NCBI GenBank assembly: GCA_964436635.1
Contig: CAYTDM010000002.1
Location: 1-64,000, forward strand
Length of the DNA: 64,000 bases
Reading direction: 5' to 3'
Source: DASRQK01 sp964436635
Lineage (GTDB): Bacteria; Bacteroidota; Bacteroidia; Sphingobacteriales; Sphingobacteriaceae
How positions within the stretch are numbered: position 1 is the stretch's first letter; every line of letters starts with the position of its first letter. Position numbers and translations under genes: made by a program. Under the pieces are notes generated by a model. The model made no database searches. It had not been told where the DNA came from and saw only the letters and a program-made list of their open reading frames with translations. This document shows positions 25,825 through 34,827 of the stretch, piece after piece.

Positions 25825-28800
25825 TTAAAATGTAAGATTCAATTTAACTCCAAAAGGAATCACCCAAGGATTTACGTTATAACGTTCCACACCTTGTTTA
25901 AACTGGGTGCCCGCTTGTGAACCACTTGATGGCTGGAAAGCATTCTCAGGGTCAATGTTGATTTTTGCTTCCGTCCACAAAATGATGTTACGGCTAAAGA
26001 ATGAAATGCTGGCGTCTTGCATTTTCATTTTCTTTGTCAGTTCATTTGGAATTCCAATGGTGAATGAAATTTCTCTCAATTTCAAATAAGACGCTGAGAA
26101 TAAGGTCGGCTGTAATAAGTCCCAATTCACGGCTGTCGCATATGGAACGGGCTGTGTGCCTCCTCCTTGAGTAGCTGGTCTGGCTGTCGGGTTCACGTTT
26201 TCACCCAAGTTTTCTACGTATTTAGTTGGGTTGCCGTTTGCGTCCCACTCTATCGCATAAACCCCTGGAATAATGACACCTCCATAAGGCAATACTGCTC
26301 CAAAGTAAATCGGGAATGTCGCTTTTTCAGGCGTTGGCCAACCAATCATGGTGTTAAATCCGTTGCCGCCTTTGATTAATTGATCCGCATTCGCTTTTAA
26401 ATAATCAGCCAATTCTTTGCCTGACATCGTGCCCGCATCCATTAAACGTTGTAATGGAAGTGCAGATTGACCGTTACTCATACCGTAACGATGTGTTTGT
26501 GAAACAAAGTGTCCTCCGTGTCTCCAGTCAAGGGTGAAACTTAGGTTTAAGTTTTTCCATGATAAGGAGTTTTGGAAGCCCATTACAAAGTTAGGGTTGA
26601 AGTTACCTACTTTGTTTTTACTCGCTTGGCCTTCTTTTGCGACAGCTAAAGTAGCCCATCCATTTGTCGGATCAAGCTCTAATAATGGCCATCCATAGTA
26701 TGGAGAAGTTTTATCTTGAACTACGCGAATTTCAGGTGCATAAATGTCGCCCACGTCTTCACCCGGATAGGTCCATGCGCCTCCTTTTGCTTCTTCCCAG
26801 AAAGTAAAGAATGGCATTTCATCAGGCAAGGACATGATCTTAGTGCGGTTTCTCGTCCAGTTAGTGTTCACTTCCCAACGGAAATCATCCGTCAATACTG
26901 GCACACCTCCTAAAGACAATTCCCAGCCTCTGCTTCTTAATAAACCTGCGTTCACATTCACAGAACCGTATCCACTGGATGGCGGTAAGCTGGTTCTGAA
27001 AATTTGATTTTCATTATCTAAAATATAGTAGGTTCCTGAGAAGTTTAATCTGTTTTTGAATAGGGTCAAGTCGATACCTGCTTCATAAGAAGTCGCTTGC
27101 TCTGGTTTTAAGTTGGCATTCATTAAGGTGCCGGAAGTTCCTAAACGTGGCACATCTCCCCATGTTCCCGCATTACCTAATACAGGTAATAAGCTGTATG
27201 GAGACGCGTCGCTACCTACTTGTGCGTAACCAGCTCTCAACTTAAACAAGTTAACCTTGTTTCCGTCTAAGCCTAAGATTTTGTTAGCAAGCACGCTTAA
27301 CGATGCAGAAGGGTAGAAATATGGTTTTGCGTCTGGCAAAGTACTCGACCAGTCATTCCGACCACTAACATCTAAGTAAAGCATGTCTTTAAATCCAAAG
27401 CTACCCATGGCGTAAATCGAATTCACGCCCCTTTCAAACATATAGCTTGAAAAGTCTAAGTTCGCAGGCAAAATATTGCTCAAGGTATACACGCCTGGAA
27501 CAATTAAACCTGTTCCATTAATGGATGCATTTCGGATCGTGCTTCCTTTTTGATAACGCATGTTACCACCTCCAGAAACACTAAAGTTGAAATCTTCCCA
27601 CTGCTTATTATAGGTTAATAAGAAATCGGCATTGCTTTCGAAATGTTTGAAGTTGATAATTCCGAATCCACCGCGCGGGTCGTCTGTATAAGAATAAGGA
27701 ATTTTTGACTCGCGTTGCTCATTATAGGTATCTAAACCATAACGAACCATAAAGCTTAAATCACTGGTGATTTTCCAATCCGCTTTTACATTTCCATAGA
27801 TGCGGTCACGGACGAAACTATTTTGAACTTCATTCGCTAAGAAGTACGGGTTATTATACATCCCAACGCGAGGCGTAAGTTGTTGTAATCCTTCCTGCCC
27901 ATCTACCCAGTAATTTTTCAAGTCTAAAATGTCTACGTGCGAAGGAACGTTGTATGCCCACTGCAATGGGTTGGTTCCACGCTCACCCGCTGGACGATTA
28001 TTCGAGTTGTTTCGGCTGAAGTCTAAATTAGAGGTAATTCTTATAGCCTCATTTACATTCACACCAGAATTAATATTTAAGGTGTTCCGGAATAAGTCTG
28101 AATTAGGAATGATTCCGCGATTTTGCATATTCGAATACGAAATGCGGTAATTCATTTTGTCATTATTATTCGCGATTGAAATGCTATTTGTACTGGTAAT
28201 TCCTGTTTGCACAAAATTTCGAACGTTGTTCTCATATCCTCTTAATGGAGTAGGAATTTTACGTCCTCTTTCGTCTAAAGGACTATTCCACTGTACACCG
28301 GTGTAACCTTTATCAAGTTCCCCACCAAATAATCCTCCCGCTCCTTCATCGATGATCGAGCCCAGTGGATTTGTATATGGGTTACCTGTCAATTCGACAG
28401 GAATCCCTGAAAACAATCCCGGTCCATACTTATACTGCCAATCTAAAAACTTATAAGGCGTCTCAAAAACTGAGTTCGAGCTGAAGTTTACGGTTGCTTT
28501 ATTTAGTCCTCGACCGCTTTTAGTGGTAATCAACACTACACCATTCCCTGCTCTGGATCCGTAAAGCGCCGCGGCACTCGGTCCTTTTAGTATGGAAATG
28601 TTTTCAATGTCATCTGGATTTAATCCTCCAATGGCATTTCCATAATCCACGCGGTTATCGGTACCGATTTGACTCACGTTATTTAAGGTATTTGCGATCG
28701 GCACTCCGTCGATAACAAATAATGGTTGGTTATCACTGTTTAAGGACGTTGCACCACGAATAATCATGGAAACGGAAGAACCTGCTCCACTGGTTTGATT

Positions 28801-29325
28801 GATCGTGACCCCTGCCACTTTGCCTGACATGGCGTTCAACACGTTTTCTTGTGCGACCCGATTTAATTCGCGTCCGCTTACATCTTCGATCGAATAACCC
28901 AAAGCACGTTTCTCACGGGTAATACCCAATGCCGTAACCACGACATCGTCCAAGGTTTGCGTTGACGACTCCATCAAAACGTTCATCGAACGTTGGGCGC
29001 CAACGGTGATTTCTCTGGCGTTGTATCCAACTCCTGTAAAACGCAGCACACTTTGATTTCCAGCTACTCGAATTTCAAAGATCCCTTGGCTATTCGTTAC
29101 AACCGTGTTATTAGTGCCTTTTTCATTTACTGTGATGCCCTCAATCGGTCCGCGATCATCACTGACTTGACCCCGAATCACTTGAGTAGCTTGATTGTAT
29201 TTCGAAACCTTATTCGCATTGGCTGGGGTGTTTGCATGCGCAGGATGTACAGCCATGGTCATCCCAGTCATAGTTGCCAGCAACATGAACGGAATTAACC
29301 TTTGCGTTATGTAATATTTTCTCAT
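25825..29325 (-). CDS. SusC-like TonB-dependent transporter (PUL2)
   Basis: 1166 residues. A signal peptide (ending near HPAHA) precedes a carboxypeptidase-regulatory-like domain (about 48-125, IRGQVSDDRGPIEGITV), the signature LDDVVVTALGITREKRALGYS, a TonB plug (about 150-260, with GPSAAALYGSRAGNGVVLITT) and a beta-barrel ending in IPFGVKLNLTF. It imports the degradation product of the unknown PUL2 substrate across the outer membrane using TonB energy. It forms a pair with the SusD-like gene downstream and begins 42 bp after the small lipoprotein gene. Confidence 0.97.
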   Translation of the reverse strand: MRKYYITQRLIPFMLLATMTGMTMAVHPAHANTPANANKVSKYNQATQVIRGQVSDDRGPIEGITVNEKGTNNTVVTNSQGIFEIRVAGNQSVLRFTGVGYNAREITVGAQRSMNVLMESSTQTLDDVVVTALGITREKRALGYSIEDVSGRELNRVAQENVLNAMSGKVAGVTINQTSGAGSSVSMIIRGATSLNSDNQPLFVIDGVPIANTLNNVSQIGTDNRVDYGNAIGGLNPDDIENISILKGPSAAALYGSRAGNGVVLITTKSGRGLNKATVNFSSNSVFETPYKFLDWQYKYGPGLFSGIPVELTGNPYTNPLGSIIDEGAGGLFGGELDKGYTGVQWNSPLDERGRKIPTPLRGYENNVRNFVQTGITSTNSISIANNNDKMNYRISYSNMQNRGIIPNSDLFRNTLNINSGVNVNEAIRITSNLDFSRNNSNNRPAGERGTNPLQWAYNVPSHVDILDLKNYWVDGQEGLQQLTPRVGMYNNPYFLANEVQNSFVRDRIYGNVKADWKITSDLSFMVRYGLDTYNEQRESKIPYSYTDDPRGGFGIINFKHFESNADFLLTYNKQWEDFNFSVSGGGNMRYQKGSTIRNASINGTGLIVPGVYTLSNILPANLDFSSYMFERGVNSIYAMGSFGFKDMLYLDVSGRNDWSSTLPDAKPYFYPSASLSVLANKILGLDGNKVNLFKLRAGYAQVGSDASPYSLLPVLGNAGTWGDVPRLGTSGTLMNANLKPEQATSYEAGIDLTLFKNRLNFSGTYYILDNENQIFRTSLPPSSGYGSVNVNAGLLRSRGWELSLGGVPVLTDDFRWEVNTNWTRNRTKIMSLPDEMPFFTFWEEAKGGAWTYPGEDVGDIYAPEIRVVQDKTSPYYGWPLLELDPTNGWATLAVAKEGQASKNKVGNFNPNFVMGFQNSLSWKNLNLSFTLDWRHGGHFVSQTHRYGMSNGQSALPLQRLMDAGTMSGKELADYLKANADQLIKGGNGFNTMIGWPTPEKATFPIYFGAVLPYGGVIIPGVYAIEWDANGNPTKYVENLGENVNPTARPATQGGGTQPVPYATAVNWDLLQPTLFSASYLKLREISFTIGIPNELTKKMKMQDASISFFSRNIILWTEAKINIDPENAFQPSSGSQAGTQFKQGVERYNVNPWVIPFGVKLNLTF

Positions 29326-29367
29326 AATCTAGTGTATATCTTTATTAACTAATTAGTTGTCTATGAT

Positions 29368-29898
29368 TTATTTCTCCAACAACAGGTTTAACGGAACATC
29401 TCCTAATCCAGGAAAATTAACCGATAATACTAAATGCAATTCATTTGGACGCACCTTTGAAACCCAATGCGGATCCCGAACAGCCGCTGATGGAAACATA
29501 GAAATTACGTTGTCGTGCACTTCTAACTTCCAAGTACCCCCTTCTTTAGATTTAGGAAATACGTATTCAAGCATGGCACCCTCCATAGAATACTTGCCAT
29601 CAGCAGTAAACGTGTAGGTATTATTTACCGTCGCTCGGTATGGATTACCCCCAAAAAGGGCTGTAAATACTGCGTTCAATGTAGGGTCTGTTACCAAACT
29701 CATCCCATTGGTTAGCTGGATTCCCGAGACGCGGGCAGAAGCTCCCAAGGTAATATCCTTTTGCTTCCAAGTGCCTGCGATCCACTCCAGCTTAGTTTGT
29801 CGTACATCCTCCTTGACCTCTTCTTTTTTACATCCAGAAAATACCAGGAAGAAACACGCAAGCGTTAATGTTAATAATCTTGTTTGTTTCATGGCCAT
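29368..29898 (-). CDS. Small lipoprotein, lipocalin-like/DUF5004-like
   Basis: 176 residues (ATG at 29898 or 29892). The lipobox LVFSGC is followed by KKEEVKED, a charged linker typical of exported Bacteroidota lipoproteins. The middle part (WIAGTWKQKDITLG, NTYTFTADGKYSMEGA, GGTWKLEVHDNVISM) resembles calycin/lipocalin-like lipoproteins in strand pattern. No function is known to me. Its position just upstream of susC suggests that it is a surface accessory of the PUL2 uptake complex. Confidence 0.65.
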   Translation of the reverse strand: MAMKQTRLLTLTLACFFLVFSGCKKEEVKEDVRQTKLEWIAGTWKQKDITLGASARVSGIQLTNGMSLVTDPTLNAVFTALFGGNPYRATVNNTYTFTADGKYSMEGAMLEYVFPKSKEGGTWKLEVHDNVISMFPSAAVRDPHWVSKVRPNELHLVLSVNFPGLGDVPLNLLLEK

Positions 29899-29989
29899 TT
29901 GTTGTTTATGGTTTATCTTAATTAATTGGTTTACTTTTTATATACTTATACTTTTTATGGTTTTGAATGATAAAAATTTGCGTCGCAAA

Positions 29990-31087
29990 TTATCGTTTTG
30001 GCACTGATACCGTTCGAAAAACAATGTTTCTGCGTTCATGCGTATAGGTCAGTGCTAACTCGTCACCCCAATGGATAATCGCAGGATAGGAAAGTTCGCC
30101 ATCTTCTTTTTCTGATCGTTCCACAACGACTTCTTCCGGCCATGTTTGACCATTATCAAAGGAAAACGCTAAACTTAAAGTCGCTCTTGAGCCCCAATTT
30201 TCGGCATCTGGATTATATAATAGGGCTAACGTCCCGTCCTCTAATTTGACTAAATCAATCGCAGCATTTGGGTTCGGAAGGTCCGTGCGATAGGCTTCTG
30301 ACCAAGTTATTCCATAATCTTCGGAATCACTGCGATAAATCGAACCTGCTGTGCTTCTTAATAATTGGTGTACATGACCCGGTTTAGACTCCCACAAAGT
30401 AGGCTGAATAATTCCTTTTCCAACGTCCCCGCTGCGATCGATCGCTAAGTAGGGGGTAGCGGTCCATGTCATCCCTTCATCTTCACTTCTATCTACAAAG
30501 GCTTCCCAAAGTCCTTCCTCATGAGAGGCGCCTGCTAACCAAACACCATTTGATAATACAATAGGTTTATTACGAACAGGTCCCCGACCACCATGATCGC
30601 CCGCAACAAGTTCGACTGGAGTCGTCCAGGTTTGACCTTGATCATCGGATGTAATCACCCAAGTTTCCCATTTAGGAATGGTTTTTCCAACTTTAAAATA
30701 AAGATAGATTTTGCCGGAAGGCGCCTTAAATAATACGGGATTCCAATGCGGATCTTCCCTAACTTTCGCCACTTCTAAAGGTTCCGACCAGTTTTTTCCA
30801 TCGCCTTTTACCATCCAAATCCCCACATCATCATCCTTTTCTTTGGTGCCTCCAAAGGCCGCCACTAAAAATTGACCGTCATCTAAGCGAATCAAAGTAG
30901 ATGCGTGCGATTGAGGAAAAGATTTTTGGTCTCCAAACACATAACTCGCGTCACCAACTTGAACCCCGCTTGACCACATTTGTTCATTAGCTGTTTGCTT
31001 TTCTTGGCATGCCAACACAAACAACAAAAACAAGGGCACGATGGTCGCTATACTCTTTTTCATGATGGTGATTTTCGCGTTATTCAT
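29990..31087 (-). CDS. Sialidase-fold (BNR repeat) lipoprotein 1
   Basis: 365 residues; the start may be the internal ATG at 31063, which gives a cleaner signal peptide. Lipobox FVLAC. Four Asp-box motifs are visible: SDDQGQTWTTP, SEDEGMTWTAT, SEDYGITWSEA and SFDNGQTWPEE, so it is a six-bladed BNR/sialidase propeller (BNR_2 type). The opening HASTLIRLDDGQFLVAAFGG is characteristic of this group, which is often named exo-alpha-sialidase, but activity on sialic acid has not been shown for most members. A second related protein lies at 34828 in the same operon. No epimerase or kinase of a standard sialic-acid pathway is present. Confidence 0.82.
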   Translation of the reverse strand: MNNAKITIMKKSIATIVPLFLLFVLACQEKQTANEQMWSSGVQVGDASYVFGDQKSFPQSHASTLIRLDDGQFLVAAFGGTKEKDDDVGIWMVKGDGKNWSEPLEVAKVREDPHWNPVLFKAPSGKIYLYFKVGKTIPKWETWVITSDDQGQTWTTPVELVAGDHGGRGPVRNKPIVLSNGVWLAGASHEEGLWEAFVDRSEDEGMTWTATPYLAIDRSGDVGKGIIQPTLWESKPGHVHQLLRSTAGSIYRSDSEDYGITWSEAYRTDLPNPNAAIDLVKLEDGTLALLYNPDAENWGSRATLSLAFSFDNGQTWPEEVVVERSEKEDGELSYPAIIHWGDELALTYTHERRNIVFRTVSVPKR

Positions 31088-31152
31088 GGTTCAAATTTCG
31101 ATTCTTTATATTCTGCTATTATAAATTAAATGTTAAGGTTTCAATACGTTCA

Positions 31153-32268
31153 CTAAACTTTTATAAATATTTTCCGCTTATAGAGGATCCAAATCGGAAT
31201 GAAACAAATTAGAATAATCCCTATAGCCCAGATCATGGACGCTAATTTTGGATGCGCCCCGCTCTGGATGAAGGAGGCCACATACCATTCGTTTAGTGGT
31301 GTAATCAAGGAGGGCAACATGCTTCCGATAGCGTATGCTGTAATGGCGTTTGACCCAAAAGCAATCGCCGGCGGCGCCCAGCGCACACAATTACGGACAT
31401 CCATAAAATACGATAAGGTCGCCCAAGTCATCGCCGCAAGTCCTGCAGTATATAACACATAAGAACTTGTCCATAAGTTTTTATTAATAGGGAAGCACCA
31501 TCCCCATGCGGATCCAATCGCAAACGCGACAAAACCAGCAGCAAACAAAGCCTGAATTTTTTCTCCTAAAGAGAGTTTGTCGTCGCTGTATAAGCGCCCG
31601 GCTAACATGCCTGCAATCCCAGAAACGATCGCTGGCAACGTGCTTAACAACCCTTCCGGATCCCAAGTTCCTTGCCACATACTGCCCGGAATGTATAGGC
31701 TATCTAAGTGGGCCGCTAAATTTTTTCCTGGTTCTAATACGCCGGCTCCGATTCCAGGAACAGGCACCCAACTCATTAGCACCCAATACAAGACCAATAA
31801 CCCAATTCCAATTATGCCTTGTTGCTTCCAATTGGTATATAGAAAAAGGATTGCGCAAGCTAAAAAGACCAGAGCTATGCGCTGCAAAACACCTGGAATT
31901 CGGATTTCATCAAAATTAAAATCAGGAAATAAACCTAAAAAAATGCCGATTAGAAAAATTAGCGCTGATCGCTTAAGGGTTTTGCCGATTAAAGCGCCTT
32001 TAGAAGCTCCGCGAGCGATCAGTTTTTGATACGATAATACGACAGAGACTCCCACGATGAAGATGAAAAATGGAAAAATATAATCCGTGGGGGTGACACC
32101 GTGCCATTCTGCATGCAACAATGGCGCATATACATAATCCCAAGATCCTGGTGTATTTACCAAAATCATTGCTATAATGGTTATGCCTCGGAAAGTGTCC
32201 AAAGACAACAATCGATTACCTGCTTTTGCAGTATAATCCAGTCCGTCGGCTTGATGCTTAGCTGACAT
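31153..32268 (-). CDS. Multi-pass membrane acyltransferase, HGSNAT/NagX-like (COG4299)
   Basis: 371 residues with about ten membrane segments. The N-terminal RLLSLDTFRGITIIAMILVN and the HAEWHGVTPTDYIFPFFIFI segment (with the reactive-type His) are hallmarks of the family that includes human heparan-alpha-glucosaminide N-acetyltransferase. In that enzyme acetyl groups from cytosolic acetyl-CoA are carried across the membrane onto an amino sugar. In PUL2 such an enzyme could re-acetylate a free amino sugar in the periplasm, but this is inference. A TATATTTG box lies 49 bases upstream, so it may have a promoter of its own inside the gene run. Confidence 0.85.
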   Translation of the reverse strand: MSAKHQADGLDYTAKAGNRLLSLDTFRGITIIAMILVNTPGSWDYVYAPLLHAEWHGVTPTDYIFPFFIFIVGVSVVLSYQKLIARGASKGALIGKTLKRSALIFLIGIFLGLFPDFNFDEIRIPGVLQRIALVFLACAILFLYTNWKQQGIIGIGLLVLYWVLMSWVPVPGIGAGVLEPGKNLAAHLDSLYIPGSMWQGTWDPEGLLSTLPAIVSGIAGMLAGRLYSDDKLSLGEKIQALFAAGFVAFAIGSAWGWCFPINKNLWTSSYVLYTAGLAAMTWATLSYFMDVRNCVRWAPPAIAFGSNAITAYAIGSMLPSLITPLNEWYVASFIQSGAHPKLASMIWAIGIILICFIPIWILYKRKIFIKV

Positions 32269-32316
32269 AATTTAGTTTTTGGTTTATGCGTATATAATTG
32301 GTGTTTCTATACAATT

Positions 32317-32324
32317 CAAATATA
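32317..32324 (-). promoter_or_regulatory. Possible internal PUL2 promoter (-7 box)
   Basis: TATATTTG on the minus strand, about 49 bases upstream of the acyltransferase ATG, in the 199-bp spacer that follows the hairpin 32417-32460. No TTG is found at the right distance for a -33 box. Confidence 0.35.
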
Positions 32325-32416
32325 TATGGAAATCCCCACTTTGCATTGTACGATGTTATCATTTATATGGAATATATTAGCATATGAGCTCATATTCAAC
32401 GACATAATGATACAAT

Positions 32417-32460
32417 GATTGCCTCCTGGGCACATAATTTTGTGACACCAGAAGGCAATC
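32417..32460 (-). terminator. Long imperfect hairpin after the propeller/helical protein gene
   Basis: GATTGCCT pairs with AGGCAATC, then CTGG with CCAG and CACA with TGTG around a TAATTT loop, starting seven bases after the stop at 32468. No T-run follows, so it is more likely a pausing, processing or stabilising structure than a strong terminator. Confidence 0.5.
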
Positions 32461-32467
32461 TTATTAA

Positions 32468-34738
32468 TTAGTTAGCCGAATCAATCACGCCTAAGTACCG
32501 GCCCATCCAGTAAGGGAAAAGCCAAATGTCCCCAGCGCTGTTCTCTTGGTTTCCTGTTCCACCGCCATCCAGGCCAAAACGATTCGCGTTATGTCGACGA
32601 ATTTGCAATTCATCTGGAGGCAATACCACCTTCGTCGTTTGGTTCCTAAAATTTGGGGTTAATAACTCTATGTCTTTACGATGGCTATTGCTTACTTTCC
32701 AGTTGATCAAATCCATAGGATACTCCTGAAGATACCATACAGCCTCTTTTAGGTCAAAATTAGGCACGCCTGTAATGGCAGTGAAAATATTCCAGGCACC
32801 TTCTTTTTCAGGTCTTTCTAATTCCCAATGATCTAAAATAGCTTCTTTGTATTTCACTTTTAACGTATCGTTAAAGGCATATCGATACAGGCCCCAGTAA
32901 CCCGCAAAATACATTTCATCATCCGAGTGATTCCATCCGCTTGAAAGCATTTTACTCCAATCATCGGCATCTTCTGGAGCCATTCCGATTTCACTCATTG
33001 GGCGAACCAGGTTCTCTAAATACCCATGATTATCCATTAAATCGAAGGCTGTTTCTTTGTATTTTTCTTTACCCGTAAAATGATAAGCTGTTTGAAGCAT
33101 CCCGATAATGTTCGAAGAATTTAGCTTTCGATCTCCTACATTCGTTGGAAATGCGTTCACATATTCAGGATTCCAACGCGCCCATGTAGTCGGCTGACCA
33201 TCAAAATCTATCATGTACAAATCATTTTTAACGATGTGACTCATTAGGGTGTCGATTAAGCGGATGGCTAAATCCTTTGTAGGTTGATGATCGACTAGTT
33301 CAGCGATAACGCCATAAGCAAAAATATGTCCGATCGCTTCGTCCGAGCTGGTGGTCGCTTTCCAAAACCATTCTGGATGTTCAGCGAGTTGCCATCTTTC
33401 TGGGTCGCCCAAAACATCCCGCGTGCCTCTGCGTTCAAAGGATCTGGCAGTAAATCCTTCCACCGGATTAATATCAAACAAACGCTCCATGGCATCCATG
33501 GATTCAATGATATTATTTAATGCCTCTTCCTCTTTGGTCACAGCATAACGAAAACCTTGGCCCGCCAAATACAAAGAAGTCCATAAGCCATCGTTATCCG
33601 AATCACTCATATATCCTGTGCTTAAATCCCCACGAGTCATTCCAGAAAGAGTCGCGTTAAACCCATTTCGAATGTGCCTTGCACGCACCTGTTGTTCGAA
33701 ATACATGGCCTTTTCATAGAGAGTCATTTCCTTGAAATGCAAATGTCCGATGCCACCACTGGTTAACACATAAACGGAATTTTCAGGGCCTTCCATAATC
33801 TGTAACACCTCATTTCCAGGAATCCACCGCTCGCCTTCGTAATAATCAAACCCTTGATCAGATCTGATTTTAAACGCGCCATGACGCGTGCCGACCCACC
33901 AATGACCTTGTATAAATTTCACGACGGTAATGTCCGTTTCAGGAAGTTTTTCCTGGCGCTCTCCCACGCGTTTTTTATCGTTTAAATCGTATATCACATA
34001 CCCAGCCGTCGTACCCACCATTAATTCTGCTTTGTTCGGATGAATGGCTGCAGCAGTCAAAACTTCCCCTTCTGCCGCAGAAAACACCTTCTCTATGCGC
34101 TTATCTGAAGGAAAAAATTGATAAACAGCATCCTGGCTAACTAATAAAAACGAACTTGCTCCATTGGATGCATCCGTGTGTGAAGAGCCAGATTTGACGG
34201 GTTCAGTTCCCGAAATCGTACCTTTCCACACGATTCCTTCTTGGTTCAATAAATGCAATTGGGTTCCATCAGAAGCTAAAAATTCTTGTTGATCATTCGC
34301 AAGCAGCATAGACGGATTCGTAAGCTCATGAGAAACAAACAGTTTGCCAGCCCAAGCATTGCTTAACACATGCGTTTTATCCATATAGACAAATTGCCCC
34401 GCACTGACCGCCAAAGCCAGCAACTGCTTCTCTTTCATAAATCGGTACGAGTGGTCTTCCACGATTTGACCTGGATGCAAAAAGGTCCCCGAGGTTAAGT
34501 GCTGAAGCCTAAAATTCGCCCCTAATAATTGGACTTTCCCGTTGCGATCTAAGCCCATGGATACGGGTTGTGATTCTGCAGAATCAGCATAATATTTTAT
34601 ACTATAATCTTGAATAAAAGCTACATCTTCGTGCTTTTCTTGCGCAGAGTTTTGAGCGTTTTCACTGCAGGCATTCCAGCCCATCCATAAAGGAAGTGCC
34701 GCAAGCAAATAGGTAAATAGCCGCTTGTTAATGTTCAT
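32468..34738 (-). CDS. Large lipoprotein with propeller-like N-terminal half and helical-toroid-like C-terminal half, family not recognised
   Basis: 756 residues. Signal peptide with lipobox-like WNAC (Cys about 24). Residues about 45-340 contain short repeated strands with G.D-type turns (QLHLLNQEGIVWKG, ELMVGTTAGYVIYDL, WWVGTRHGAFKIRSDQG, VYVLTSGGIGHLHF) as in regulator-type beta-propellers. Residues about 345-720 are helical with repeated W/Y/D-rich loops (MSDSDNDGLWTSLYLAGQGF, SSDEAIGHIFAYG, SGWNHSDDEMYFAGYWGLYR), resembling (alpha/alpha)n toroid glycan lyases or hydrolases. The general layout is reminiscent of family PL27 rhamnose-glucuronate lyases, but I cannot confirm membership. It is probably the main glycan-cleaving or modifying enzyme of PUL2. 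Confidence 0.6.
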   Translation of the reverse strand: MNINKRLFTYLLAALPLWMGWNACSENAQNSAQEKHEDVAFIQDYSIKYYADSAESQPVSMGLDRNGKVQLLGANFRLQHLTSGTFLHPGQIVEDHSYRFMKEKQLLALAVSAGQFVYMDKTHVLSNAWAGKLFVSHELTNPSMLLANDQQEFLASDGTQLHLLNQEGIVWKGTISGTEPVKSGSSHTDASNGASSFLLVSQDAVYQFFPSDKRIEKVFSAAEGEVLTAAAIHPNKAELMVGTTAGYVIYDLNDKKRVGERQEKLPETDITVVKFIQGHWWVGTRHGAFKIRSDQGFDYYEGERWIPGNEVLQIMEGPENSVYVLTSGGIGHLHFKEMTLYEKAMYFEQQVRARHIRNGFNATLSGMTRGDLSTGYMSDSDNDGLWTSLYLAGQGFRYAVTKEEEALNNIIESMDAMERLFDINPVEGFTARSFERRGTRDVLGDPERWQLAEHPEWFWKATTSSDEAIGHIFAYGVIAELVDHQPTKDLAIRLIDTLMSHIVKNDLYMIDFDGQPTTWARWNPEYVNAFPTNVGDRKLNSSNIIGMLQTAYHFTGKEKYKETAFDLMDNHGYLENLVRPMSEIGMAPEDADDWSKMLSSGWNHSDDEMYFAGYWGLYRYAFNDTLKVKYKEAILDHWELERPEKEGAWNIFTAITGVPNFDLKEAVWYLQEYPMDLINWKVSNSHRKDIELLTPNFRNQTTKVVLPPDELQIRRHNANRFGLDGGGTGNQENSAGDIWLFPYWMGRYLGVIDSAN

Positions 34739-34827
34739 GTTTTTTGGTTTATAGGTTATTTAATGTTGGTTGCAAAATGATTGTTCAGAATAGCAGCATC
34801 GATCAAAAATTAATTGATCAATAAAAT

